Below, piece after piece: positions 16,801 to 24,915 of a stretch of 47,123 nucleotides of DNA (the stretch's first letter is position 1; each line of letters starts with the position of its first letter). This DNA is from Clostridia bacterium. GTDB lineage: Bacteria > Bacillota > Clostridia > Oscillospirales > Acutalibacteraceae. The DNA lies in contig JAFQON010000005.1 of NCBI GenBank assembly GCA_017403185.1, forward strand, positions 1 to 47,123, in the 5' to 3' direction. Below the pieces are notes generated by a model. It searched no databases. It had not been told where the DNA came from and saw only the letters and a program-made list of their open reading frames with translations. The position numbers were made by a program, and so were the translations under genes.

Positions 16801-16983
16801 ATGGCAGGCTCAAACATTTGCGAAAACTGCGCTTATTATGACTATAACGAAGAATACGAGTGTTACGAATGCCTTGTCAATCTTGATGAGGACGAGCTCT
16901 ACAGATTTATGCAGGGCGGAGCGAATGAATGCCCGTATTATAACCCCTTCGATGAATATAAAGTTGTCAGAAAACAAAACTGA
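16801..16983 (+). CDS. small Cys-rich protein, DUF6472-like
   Basis: 60 residues from the ATG at 16801, which has AGAGGTGAG 5-6 nt upstream; a GTG at 16792 would lie inside that site. Four cysteines are arranged as CENCAYY and YECYECLVNLDEDE, followed by a final ECPYY and DEYKVVRKQN. I recall this pattern (CxxC-Y-YDEE...C...LDEDE...CPYY...DEYK) from the widespread clostridial DUF6472. A metal-binding role is likely from the cysteines; function is unknown. It couples to folK through a near overlap. Confidence 0.75.
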   Translation: MAGSNICENCAYYDYNEEYECYECLVNLDEDELYRFMQGGANECPYYNPFDEYKVVRKQN

Positions 16984-16994
16984 GGTGATTTGCA

Positions 16995-18623
16995 ATGAGC
17001 AAAAAAAATAATACAAAGAAAAAAACTGCAAAAAAGCAGGTGAAGGCTGCTCCTGATAAAAAGAAAATTGCAATAATTGCCCTTGCCGCTTTGGTTGTAG
17101 CGGCTGCGGTTGCGCTTGCAGTATACTTTGTAACAAAAGATGACGGAGGTAAGCCTGCGGTAACAGAGCCTATTGTTACTGTTGATAACGGCGGCTCACA
17201 GTATACCTATGCTGAATACAAGGGCACAAAAATGCCCGTTGAGTTTGTTGAAATTCTCAATCAGGCGGAGCTCGACAGTGCCGAAATGTGCAAAGAATAC
17301 GGCGTTGCGCTTGAGGTTGGAGACAGAGAAATTTCAATGCCCGAATTTCTGATGTATTATTATGATGCGTATTATTTCCAAAATCAGTCTGTTGAATATT
17401 CAATAGAAACAACGGGTCAGAACAGAACGGGCTATGACCCCGGGAAGGATCCTGCAGACCAGAAGTACCTTGACAAAGGTTATACATGGTCTGAAAAATT
17501 CACGCTTGATGCAATTGAAATACTCACTGCAAATTATTCTGTTTTTGACCTTGCGGTTGAGGCGGGTACACAAATCGACGGATATACGATATCGACTGTT
17601 TTTGATGTTATAGAGATTGTGGACGACAGAGCCCAGAAAAACAAAACAACTCCCGAAAAAGATCTTGCAGAAACCTATTGTGAAGGTCTTTCACCTGCTG
17701 TTTTCAAGGCAAGAGAGATAATTGCGACCTATGCCGAGGCTTATGAGAATAACAAATATAACGAGCTTCTTAACGGGTATTCCGATGAAGAAATCAGCGA
17801 GAAATTTGATTCTTCGGATAAATCGTATTCCGTTGCAAGCCTCAGAGTTTATCCCATTGAAGGTGATTATAACGAGGCAGAGGCAAATGCGGTTTCAAAC
17901 GAAAAGGAATTCCTCGAGTATGCTCAGAAAAATTATCCTTATGATGGCTACGATGCCGAATTTTCAACTAATTGCGGCTATATAACAAAAGAAAAAGTGG
18001 CAAATGTTTATGGTGATGAGGTGGCTGACTGGGCATTTGAAACCGGAAGAAAAAAAGGAGATATTGCCGTTATTGAGGGTATGCTTTTCAGATATGTTGT
18101 TTATGTTGATACACCTCAATTTCTCAGCACAAGCTGTGATATCATGATTGCCTCTGCCGCCTATGAAAGCTATACAACTCAGGAGGAGAAAGAGGAACAC
18201 TTCAAGCGCATCAGCGATGAGTATAATGAGTGGAAAAAGGGCGGAGCAACCAAAGAGGCTTTTGAAGAGTTCAGTATTAATTCAGGCGGTGCAGGCGAAG
18301 AAACGGTAAGAATCGGCGACTATCATTTTGAAATTGAAAACTGGATTTTTGACCCTGCAAGAAAGAACGGTGATTCGACAGTCATTGATACCACACAGGG
18401 CGCCTGTGCAATTTATTATATTGAAAAGAATGAAAAAGATTTTGATTGGCAGAACACCATAAGGGAAGAAACTGCACTTGAGGATATTAATGAGATGTAT
18501 TCGGAATTGCGCAGCAAAGATTATAAAGTCAAGCGCAATGACTCGGTGCTCAAAAAGGTTTATGACGAGGGATATGACAGCATTAAAAGGCATCAGAAAA
18601 GGATTGCCGACAAGAAAAAATAA
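16995..18623 (+). CDS. membrane-anchored SurA/PrsA-like foldase (putative peptidyl-prolyl isomerase)
   Basis: 542 residues. A Lys-rich start (1-25) and one membrane helix (about 25-46) anchor a long outer part. The architecture is that of SurA/PrsA-like proteins: an N-terminal helical region (EVGDREISMPEFLMYYYDAY resembles VNGxxI---EF--YY), a long helical linker, and two C-terminal stretches resembling parvulin repeats (SYSVASLRVYP then EFSTNCGYI, and GGAGEETVRIGDYHFE then AIYYIEKN). Key parvulin His residues are not evident, so isomerase activity is doubtful and a chaperone role is as likely. It is the last gene of the run that begins with the RnfD-like gene and is followed by a strong terminator. 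Confidence 0.65.
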   Translation: MSKKNNTKKKTAKKQVKAAPDKKKIAIIALAALVVAAAVALAVYFVTKDDGGKPAVTEPIVTVDNGGSQYTYAEYKGTKMPVEFVEILNQAELDSAEMCKEYGVALEVGDREISMPEFLMYYYDAYYFQNQSVEYSIETTGQNRTGYDPGKDPADQKYLDKGYTWSEKFTLDAIEILTANYSVFDLAVEAGTQIDGYTISTVFDVIEIVDDRAQKNKTTPEKDLAETYCEGLSPAVFKAREIIATYAEAYENNKYNELLNGYSDEEISEKFDSSDKSYSVASLRVYPIEGDYNEAEANAVSNEKEFLEYAQKNYPYDGYDAEFSTNCGYITKEKVANVYGDEVADWAFETGRKKGDIAVIEGMLFRYVVYVDTPQFLSTSCDIMIASAAYESYTTQEEKEEHFKRISDEYNEWKKGGATKEAFEEFSINSGGAGEETVRIGDYHFEIENWIFDPARKNGDSTVIDTTQGACAIYYIEKNEKDFDWQNTIREETALEDINEMYSELRSKDYKVKRNDSVLKKVYDEGYDSIKRHQKRIADKKK

Positions 18624-18635
18624 GTAAACCATTTA

Positions 18636-18670
18636 ACGCAGGCTTGTGAATGCAAGTCTGCGTTTTTTTT
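18636..18670 (+). terminator. terminator of the Rnf-like/folate gene run
   Basis: ACGCAGGCTTG and CAAGTCTGCGT form an 11-bp stem (one G-T pair) around TGAATG, followed by eight T. Confidence 0.9.
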
Positions 18671-18733
18671 GTGCATCAATGTGCTTGTTTACAAATAATT
18701 CAATTATTATTATGAAAAAATGTAAAATTACTC

Positions 18734-18762
18734 TTTTATTTTATAATTAATAGTGATATAAT
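18734..18762 (+). promoter_or_regulatory. probable promoter of the ABC transporter unit
   Basis: TATAAT (18757-18762) is preceded by TGA (extended -10). The -35 region 17 bp upstream is only T-rich (TTTTAT). The stretch 18671-18827 is otherwise very AT-rich, and a second TATAAT (18779-18784) lies closer to the gene without a -35. Confidence 0.5.
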
Positions 18763-18827
18763 AATCCTAATTATAGACTATAATGCGCAATTGTGTGCTG
18801 AATTTTACAAAAAACAGGAGGTAAAAA

Positions 18828-19535
18828 ATGGCTGACATTATTACGGTTAAAAATCTCAGCAAGTCCTACGGCAGCCATCAGGTGCTTAACGATGTGTCGT
18901 TTGATTTCAAAGAAGGTCAGATCATCGGTCTTCTCGGCCCTAACGGCAGCGGAAAAACATCTTTGATTAAAATTCTTGTCGGTCTTATCAATGACTATAA
19001 AGGCGAAGTGCTTGTTGATGGCAGCAGACCCGGCAAGGTGAGCAAGGCGGCGGTTGCATATCTGCCCGAAAAAACATATCTTGCAAGCTGGATGACAACT
19101 AAGGATGCCGTTAACTACATTGCCGATTTCTATGACGATTTTGATAAGGAAAAGGCTCTTGTTATGATTGACAGATTCCAGCTTCCCCTTAAGCAGAAGG
19201 TCAAAACCATGTCAAAGGGTATGCAGGAGAAGCTGCAGCTTGTGCTCGTAATGTGCCGCAACGCAAGGCTCTATGTGCTTGACGAGCCTATGGGCGGTGT
19301 TGACCCTGCGGCAAGAGATTTTATTCTTGAAACAATTCTCAAAAACAGACCTGAGGGCTCAACCATTCTTATGTCAACCCATCTTATTCAGGATGTTGAG
19401 GAGATATTTGATTCAATCCTTATGATAGGCAGGGGTAAGGTGCTTATCAAGGATAAGGTTGAAAATATTACCGCAAGCGGCAAAACAATCAACGATGTGT
19501 TCAAGGAGGTGTTCAGCGTTGACTGGGGTTTCTAA
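18828..19535 (+). CDS. ABC transporter ATP-binding protein
   Basis: 235 residues, cytoplasmic ATPase subunit. Walker A is GPNGSGKTSL, the signature motif is degenerate (MSKGMQEKLQL instead of LSGGQ), Walker B is LYVLDEPMGGVD and the switch His lies in STHLI. The signature variant SKGM is typical of the drug/lantibiotic and YtrB-like exporters. CAGGAGGT precedes the ATG. The next gene overlaps it by 17 bp and encodes the membrane subunit. Substrate unknown. Confidence 0.93.
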   Translation: MADIITVKNLSKSYGSHQVLNDVSFDFKEGQIIGLLGPNGSGKTSLIKILVGLINDYKGEVLVDGSRPGKVSKAAVAYLPEKTYLASWMTTKDAVNYIADFYDDFDKEKALVMIDRFQLPLKQKVKTMSKGMQEKLQLVLVMCRNARLYVLDEPMGGVDPAARDFILETILKNRPEGSTILMSTHLIQDVEEIFDSILMIGRGKVLIKDKVENITASGKTINDVFKEVFSVDWGF

Positions 19536-20406
19536 GAAAAAGAACAAATTCTTAATGCTTCTCAAAAACGATTTTCTTGCAAGTGCAAGAGTAATCAGCC
19601 TTTTCTACATTGCGCTTGCCCTTCTTTTTGCACTTTTCGGCATATGCACGGGCATTGCAAAAATAGATTCGCTCAGCGTTGAAGTGCTGAACAAGGTTTC
19701 AACAGTCCACACCGTGTCAATTGCGGTTTCAATGCTTGTTTCGTTTCTGCTTATATTTGTCACCTTCTTCTTTGTTGTATACGATTTCTTCAAATCGCTG
19801 TTCGGTCAGCAGGGCTATTTAAGCTTTACGCTTCCCGTGTCGAGCCATCAGCTTCTGGGCTCAAAGGTGATAATTTACGGCAGTTGGCTTGCAATAAGCT
19901 ATGCGGTATTTATGTTTACGGTTTACTTTATGGGCACATACACAATCGATAATGTTATCGGGCAGGAGAAGATTTCGCTTGTCGAAACACTTATGATGAT
20001 GCTCGGCGATTTCCCGTCAATAACACAGCTTATCGCATATGCCGTTTATATTTCCGTGTTTTTCTTCGTGATGATATTCAGCTTTGTTTTCATTGTCTAT
20101 TTTGCAATATCACTCGCTCATGTAAGAATTCTGCAAAAATTCTCGCTGATTGCATCGGTTCCGATTTTCTTTGTGCTTGCAGCGGTTTTCTTTGCTCTTG
20201 CAATGAAAATGTCCGATATAGTCAATGTGTTCATGCTTTTCAACGATGACCACACAATCAGCATCAGCATTCTCAGAGAGGGTATGCAGATCAAATCGCA
20301 GTATATGATGATGCCCATTACTCCCATCATCTCATTCATAATTATTGATGTGGGAATGTTCTTTGCAACATCCTATGTAATGCACAAAAAGGTTAACCTT
20401 AAATAA
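19519..20406 (+). CDS. ABC transporter permease subunit
   Basis: 295 residues with about six membrane segments: residues ~25-48, 65-90, 110-135, 165-190, 205-230 and 260-285 by hydrophobicity. Motif FFKSLFGQQGYLSFTLPVS is a recurring pattern in ABC-2-type permeases of Firmicutes. Start choice: AAGGAGGTG (19503-19511) lies 7 nt before a TTG at 19519, inside the ATPase gene; the frame is open further upstream but only in sequence that belongs to the ATPase. The first in-frame ATG (about 12 codons later) has no ribosome site. The overlap implies translational coupling and equimolar subunits. Confidence 0.85.
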   Translation: MTGVSKKKNKFLMLLKNDFLASARVISLFYIALALLFALFGICTGIAKIDSLSVEVLNKVSTVHTVSIAVSMLVSFLLIFVTFFFVVYDFFKSLFGQQGYLSFTLPVSSHQLLGSKVIIYGSWLAISYAVFMFTVYFMGTYTIDNVIGQEKISLVETLMMMLGDFPSITQLIAYAVYISVFFFVMIFSFVFIVYFAISLAHVRILQKFSLIASVPIFFVLAAVFFALAMKMSDIVNVFMLFNDDHTISISILREGMQIKSQYMMMPITPIISFIIIDVGMFFATSYVMHKKVNLK

Positions 20407-20421
20407 GGAGCGATTACAATA
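20406..20421 (+). promoter_or_regulatory. ribosome site and ATA start of nadD-yqeK
   Basis: AGGAG (20406-20410) is 8 nt before ATA (20419-20421). In this frame the preceding stop is TAA at 20404-20406 and the only codons between are GGA, GCG, ATT and ACA, so no ATG, GTG or TTG can start the complete protein. ATA replaces the Met of the family's M-K-I-G-I-F-G-G-T-F N-terminus. Confidence 0.7.
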
Positions 20422-21570
20422 AAAATCGGTATTTTTGGCGGAACCTTCAATCCGCCGCACAAGGGTCACACCCGCCTTGCAAATGAAGCGGCGGGCAGGC
20501 TCGGGCTAGACAGAGTGCTGATTGTGCCCTCGTGCATTCCGCCTCATAAAATCCCAGGCAAGCTTGCAAGCGGTGAGGACAGGCTTGAAATGTGCCGCAT
20601 AGCGTTTGAAGGCAGCCTTTTTGAGGTGTCGTCAATCGAGCTTGACAGAGGCAGCAGGAGCTACACGGTTGAAACTCTGCGTGAGCTCAGAAAGATATAT
20701 CCCGACGATGAGCTTTATTTCATAATCGGCTCCGATATGCTTTCAACCTTTACGCAATGGTATTGCTGGGAGGAGATTCTTTCGCTTGCCTTTATTTGTG
20801 CCGCATCAAGAGAAAAGGGTTTTGAACCCGATCTTTCGGCGTTCACAGGGGAGCAAAAAAAACGCATTGTTCTGCTTGATGCAGAGCCGTTTGAGGTGAG
20901 CTCAACTCAGCTTCGCGGCATAATAGCAAGGAATGAGGACAGCGGCAATCTGATTGACTCAAAGGTTCTCGGTTATATAAAATCAAAAAAGCTCTATGAT
21001 GACGGGCTTTCGGAATACAGAAAGATAATCACCGAAAGGCTTGATGCTTACAGACTGCATCACAGTGAGTGCGTGAGCGAGTGCGCTGCGGCACTTGCGG
21101 AGCAGTACGGTGCGGATGTTGAAAAGGCACGCATTGCAGGTCTTCTCCATGATGTTATGAAAAACACACCTGCAAGTGCTCAGCTTTATTATCTTCATAA
21201 GGCGGGTGTTTTTCTTGAACCCGTTGAGATTTCGAATTTCAAGGTGTGGCATCAGTTTTCCGGTGCGGCATTTCTTGAAAGCGAAAAAATCGTTACCGAT
21301 GAAGAAATTCTCGGTGCCGTCAGGTGGCACACAACGGGCAGAGCAGGAATGACCCTTCTTGAAAAGGTGGTTTACATTGCCGATTTTATCTCGGCAGACA
21401 GGGATTACCCCGATGTGGGCGTTGTGAGAAGGCTTGCTTCTCAGAGCCTTGATGAAGCGATATTTTACACCGCCCGTTATACAATTAAAAAATTAGTGTC
21501 GGCGGATTTGCCGGTGCATCCCGCAACCGTCGATTGCTATAACGACATGATTTTAAAGAAAGGAAAATAA
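20419..21570 (+). CDS. nadD: NadD-YqeK fusion: nicotinate-nucleotide adenylyltransferase and HD-domain Ap4A hydrolase
   Basis: 383 residues. Residues 1-~195 are NadD, which makes nicotinate adenine dinucleotide in NAD synthesis: IFGGTFNPPHKGH with the catalytic H-x-G-H (His14, His17), VPSCIPPHK, FIIGSDMLSTFTQW and the C-terminal VSSTQLRG (ISSTxIR). Residues ~205-383 are a YqeK-type HD hydrolase (symmetrical Ap4A cleavage): HHSECVSECAAALAEQYG, LLHDVMKN with His244-Asp245, GAVRWHTTG and VVYIADFIS. In Bacillus the two are adjacent genes; here they are one frame. The start must be ATA at 20419 (see that entry): the next in-frame GTG (20515) would delete the nucleotide-binding motif. rsfS follows 1 bp later, as after yqeK in Bacillus. 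Confidence 0.92.
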   Translation: MKIGIFGGTFNPPHKGHTRLANEAAGRLGLDRVLIVPSCIPPHKIPGKLASGEDRLEMCRIAFEGSLFEVSSIELDRGSRSYTVETLRELRKIYPDDELYFIIGSDMLSTFTQWYCWEEILSLAFICAASREKGFEPDLSAFTGEQKKRIVLLDAEPFEVSSTQLRGIIARNEDSGNLIDSKVLGYIKSKKLYDDGLSEYRKIITERLDAYRLHHSECVSECAAALAEQYGADVEKARIAGLLHDVMKNTPASAQLYYLHKAGVFLEPVEISNFKVWHQFSGAAFLESEKIVTDEEILGAVRWHTTGRAGMTLLEKVVYIADFISADRDYPDVGVVRRLASQSLDEAIFYTARYTIKKLVSADLPVHPATVDCYNDMILKKGK

Positions 21571-21571
21571 C

Positions 21572-21934
21572 ATGGCAGATTCTTCAATTCTTGTAAAAGA
21601 AATCGCAAAGGTTCTTGATGAGAAAAAGGCGATGGATATCGTTGCCATAAAAACAGAAGAGGTAACAATTGTTTCGGATTATTTTGTTATCGCTTCCGCA
21701 ACATCAAACACCCACACAAAGGCTCTTGCCGATGATGTTGAATACGAAATCAAGCAGCGCCTTGACATTGCACCCGAGCATATCGAGGGCAGGGCAACGG
21801 GCTGGATTCTGCTTGATTACGGCACGGTTATCGTTCACATTTTTCAGCATGAGGACAGAGAATACTATAACCTTGAACGCCTGTGGGCAGATGCACAGGT
21901 TATGGATTTAAGCGATGTAATAACAGAAGATTAA
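21572..21934 (+). CDS. rsfS: ribosome silencing factor RsfS
   Basis: 120 residues. Binds ribosomal protein uL14 and blocks subunit joining under starvation. Family marks are DIVAIKTEEVT, SDYFVIASATSNTH and the conserved EGRATGWILLDYGTVIVHIF, then REYYNLERLW-DA. GAAAGGAAA precedes the ATG. Its position after nadD-yqeK matches the conserved nadD-yqeK-rsfS order of Firmicutes. Confidence 0.96.
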   Translation: MADSSILVKEIAKVLDEKKAMDIVAIKTEEVTIVSDYFVIASATSNTHTKALADDVEYEIKQRLDIAPEHIEGRATGWILLDYGTVIVHIFQHEDREYYNLERLWADAQVMDLSDVITED

Positions 21935-21969
21935 GTTTTTCACTATTTATTTAAAAGAGGTTGAATTAA

Positions 21970-24381
21970 ATGGCTCAGTATGATTTTAAAAATGTAGAAA
22001 AAAAGTGGCAGGATATATGGGATAAGAATAAGACCTTTGAATGCTCAGAGGATTATTCAAAGCCCAAGTTCTATGCCCTTGTTGAATTCCCCTATCCCAG
22101 CGGCGCAGGTATGCACGTAGGTCACATCAAGGCGTATTCGGGCCTTGAGGTTGTGTCACGCAAGAGAAGGCTTGAGGGCTATAATGTGCTCTTCCCCATC
22201 GGCTTTGATGCTTACGGCCTGCCTACCGAAAACTATGCAATCAAAACAAACACACACCCCAGAATCGTTACCGATAATAATATCGAAAACTTCACAAATC
22301 AGCTTCGCAGAGTAGGTTTTTCGTTCGACTGGTCAAAGGTTATCGACACCACTCAGAAGGATTACTACAAGTGGACACAGTGGATTTTTCTCAAGATGTT
22401 TGAGCACGGTCTCGCATTCAGAGACAAGACCCTCGTTAACTACTGCCCTCACTGCAAGGTTGTTCTTTCAAACGAGGATTCGCAGGGCGGTAAGTGCGAC
22501 ATCTGTCATAACGATATTGTTCAGAAAACAAAGGATGTTTGGTATCTTCGCATCACGGAATATGCAGATAAGCTCCTTGAAGGTCTTAAAGAGGTTGACT
22601 ATCTTCCCAACATAAAGCTTCAGCAGGAAAATTGGATCGGCAAATCAACGGGCGCATTCGTTAACTTTAAGGTTAACGGCACCGATGAAATGCTTAAGAT
22701 TTATACCACAAGACCTGATACTCTCTTCGGTGTAACCTTCATGGTTATGGCACCCGAGCATCCTCTTATCGATAAGTATGCCGCAATGATAGGCAACATG
22801 GATGAGGTTGCTTCTTACAGAGAGATGTGCAGCAAGAAATCCGCATTTGAGAGAACACAGCTTGTCAAGGATAAGACGGGCGTTAAGCTCAGCGGCTTCA
22901 CGGCAACAAATCCCGTTAACGGCAAGGAAGTTCCCATCTATATTTCGGACTATGTTATGATGGGCTACGGCACGGGTGCAATCATGGCTGTTCCCGCTCA
23001 CGACCAGCGCGACTATGAATTCGCAAAGAAATTCGGCATTGATATTGTTGAGGTTATCAAGGGCGGCGATATCGGCGTTGAGGCTTACACAGGCGACGGC
23101 GAAATGGTTAACTCCGATTTCCTCAACGGAATGACCAATAAAAAGGATTCCATTGAGAAGATTGCCGGTTGGCTTGAAGAAAAGGGCATCGGCGAAAAGG
23201 GCGTTCAGTATAAGATGAACGACTGGGCATTCAACCGCCAGAGATATTGGGGCGAGCCCATTCCCATTGTTCACTGTGAGCACTGCGGCACCGTGGCTGT
23301 TCCTTATGAGCAGCTTCCGCTCGAGCTTCCCGAGGTTGAGAATTTCGAGCCCGGCACAGACGGTGAAAGCCCCCTTGCAAAGATTGAGTCCTTCGTAAAT
23401 TGCACCTGTCCCAAGTGCGGTCAGCCTGCAAGAAGAGAAACGGATACAATGCCTCAGTGGGCAGGCTCATCATGGTATTTCCTTCGCTACATAGACCCCC
23501 ACAACACCGAAACCTTTGCCGATAAGGACAAGCTTAAATACTGGATGCCCGTTGACTGGTACAACGGCGGCATGGAGCATGTTACAAGGCACCTTATCTA
23601 TTCAAGATTCTGGTATAAATTCCTCTATGACCTCGGCGAAGTGCCCGTATCAGAGCCCTATGCAAAGAGAACTGCTCAGGGTCTTATCCTCGGCCCCGAC
23701 GGTGACAAAATGTCGAAGTCAAAGGGCAATGTTATCAACCCCAATGAGGTTGTTGATGAGTTCGGAGCAGATGTGCTCAGAGCTTATGTGCTCTTCATGG
23801 GTGACTATGAAAAGGCTGCTCCCTGGAGCGAAACGGCAGTTAAGGGCTGCAAGCGCTTCATTGACAGAGTCTGGGGTATGCTTGATATCGTTGCAGACGG
23901 CGGCGAATACTCAAAAGAGCTTGAAAGCAGCTTCCACAAGACAATCAAGAAGGTTTCAAGCGATATTGAAAACCTTAAGTATAACACCGCAATTGCCGCT
24001 CTCATGACTCTCACAAACGAGATTTATGCAAAGGGTGCAATCAATAAGGCAGAGCTTAAAACATTCATCACTCTTCTCAATCCCTTTGCACCTCATATCA
24101 CTGAGGAAATGTGGGAGAAGCTCGGCTTTGAAGGTATGCTCAATCAGACCTCATGGCCCGCATACGATGAAGCAAAGTGCATTGATAACGAAATTGAAAT
24201 TGCTGTGCAGATTAACGGCAAGGTAAGAGAAAAGCTCGTTGTTGCTGCCGAAGCAAGTGCCGACGAAGCAATTGCCGCAGCAAAGAGCCTTGAGAAGATT
24301 GCCGATGCGATAAGCGGCATGACAATTGTCAAGGAGCTTTATGTTAAGGGCAGGCTTGTAAATATCGTTGTCCGTCCGTAA
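21970..24381 (+). CDS. leuS: leucyl-tRNA synthetase
   Basis: 803 residues, full family length. Charges tRNA(Leu). The HIGH motif is HVGH in PYPSGAGMHVGH (about residue 48), the KMSKS motif is DKMSKSKGNV (about residue 580). The CP1 editing domain (about 220-420) contains TTRPDTLFGVTF and GYGTGAIMAVPAHD-RD, the site that hydrolyses mischarged Ile/Val. The zinc-ribbon-like CPHC and CPKCGQPARRETDTMPQW are present. AAAGAGG is the ribosome site, 35 bp after rsfS. I see no T-box leader in this gap, so it is probably co-transcribed with the genes before it. Confidence 0.98.
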   Translation: MAQYDFKNVEKKWQDIWDKNKTFECSEDYSKPKFYALVEFPYPSGAGMHVGHIKAYSGLEVVSRKRRLEGYNVLFPIGFDAYGLPTENYAIKTNTHPRIVTDNNIENFTNQLRRVGFSFDWSKVIDTTQKDYYKWTQWIFLKMFEHGLAFRDKTLVNYCPHCKVVLSNEDSQGGKCDICHNDIVQKTKDVWYLRITEYADKLLEGLKEVDYLPNIKLQQENWIGKSTGAFVNFKVNGTDEMLKIYTTRPDTLFGVTFMVMAPEHPLIDKYAAMIGNMDEVASYREMCSKKSAFERTQLVKDKTGVKLSGFTATNPVNGKEVPIYISDYVMMGYGTGAIMAVPAHDQRDYEFAKKFGIDIVEVIKGGDIGVEAYTGDGEMVNSDFLNGMTNKKDSIEKIAGWLEEKGIGEKGVQYKMNDWAFNRQRYWGEPIPIVHCEHCGTVAVPYEQLPLELPEVENFEPGTDGESPLAKIESFVNCTCPKCGQPARRETDTMPQWAGSSWYFLRYIDPHNTETFADKDKLKYWMPVDWYNGGMEHVTRHLIYSRFWYKFLYDLGEVPVSEPYAKRTAQGLILGPDGDKMSKSKGNVINPNEVVDEFGADVLRAYVLFMGDYEKAAPWSETAVKGCKRFIDRVWGMLDIVADGGEYSKELESSFHKTIKKVSSDIENLKYNTAIAALMTLTNEIYAKGAINKAELKTFITLLNPFAPHITEEMWEKLGFEGMLNQTSWPAYDEAKCIDNEIEIAVQINGKVREKLVVAAEASADEAIAAAKSLEKIADAISGMTIVKELYVKGRLVNIVVRP

Positions 24382-24430
24382 AAACTATACAAATCCGACC
24401 CTGTGTTGCAAAAAATTCATATTTTTATTG

Positions 24431-24460
24431 TTGACAAGCAGGGTTGATTTATAGTATAAT
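24431..24460 (+). promoter_or_regulatory. rpsU promoter
   Basis: TTGACA (24431-24436), 18-bp spacer, TATAAT (24455-24460). The -35 lies inside a long imperfect inverted repeat (ACCCTG at 24398-24403 with CAGGGT at 24439-24444, plus outer AATC/GATT), which could act as operator or as leuS terminator stem. Confidence 0.8.
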
Positions 24461-24514
24461 AAGCTTCAAGCTATGAAATTTAGTCCCTGTAATCAAACGA
24501 GGGGAGGGAATACA

Positions 24515-24691
24515 TTGAGTCAGGTAAAAGTTAAGGAAGGCGAGTCACTCGAAAACGCACTCAGAAGATTTAAAAGACAGACTTCAAGAGACGGCGTTAT
24601 CCAGGAGGTTCGCAAAAGAGAACACTATGAGAAGCCTTCTGTTAAGAGAAAGAAGAAGTCAGAGGCAGCTCGCAAGCGTAAGTTTAAGTAA
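24515..24691 (+). CDS. rpsU: ribosomal protein bS21
   Basis: 58 residues, very basic. Small-subunit protein near the anti-Shine-Dalgarno end of 16S rRNA. The protein reads [20 protein letters not shown], with the characteristic [12 protein letters not shown], and ends in a Lys/Arg tract [14 protein letters not shown]. The start is TTG at 24515 with GGGGAGGG (24501-24508) 6 nt upstream; an in-frame ATG at 24473 would add 14 residues foreign to the family. It has its own promoter and terminator. Confidence 0.96.
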   Translation: MSQVKVKEGESLENALRRFKRQTSRDGVIQEVRKREHYEKPSVKRKKKSEAARKRKFK

Positions 24692-24707
24692 TTGAATTTA
24701 CAAACAC

Positions 24708-24736
24708 AAAGCCACCCGTTTCGGGTGGCTTTTTTG
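24708..24736 (+). terminator. rpsU terminator
   Basis: AAAGCCACCCG / CGGGTGGCTTT stem with TTT loop and a run of T to 24735. Confidence 0.95.
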
Positions 24737-24748
24737 TTGTATCAAAAG

Positions 24749-24848
24749 CCTTCCCCTTGAGGGGAAGGTGTCACGAAGTGACTGATGAGGTGTGAATACA
24801 CACCCCTCCCGAAAAGAATATATTTTGGCGGGAGGCGAAACGCCTCCC
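24749..24848 (+). repeat. multi-hairpin intergenic repeat
   Basis: CCTTCCCC/GGGGAAGG (24749-24768, loop TTGA), then after one T GTCAC-GAA-GTGAC (24770-24782) and a tail TGATGAGGTGTG, the same order as the unit at 3957-3988. Further on, GGGAGGCG-AAA-CGCCTCCC (24830-24848) forms a third perfect hairpin, and CCTCCCG (24804-24810) could pair with it alternatively. No reading frame; the 224-bp gap 24692-24915 is filled by the terminator and this repeat. Confidence 0.7.
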
Positions 24849-24915
24849 CTACGAATTGGGACCGCAAATCAAAATAACAATAAATTGGTCATAGGCGGAG
24901 CCTATCCAAATTTTT

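Noticed and set aside
21935-21969. T-box leader before leuS
   Set aside because: The gap to rsfS is only 35 bp and contains just a ribosome site; there is no room for a specifier loop or the conserved T-box sequence.
24749-24848. CRISPR-like repeat arrangement
   Set aside because: The hairpins differ from each other, are not direct repeats at regular spacing and have no spacers or cas genes nearby.
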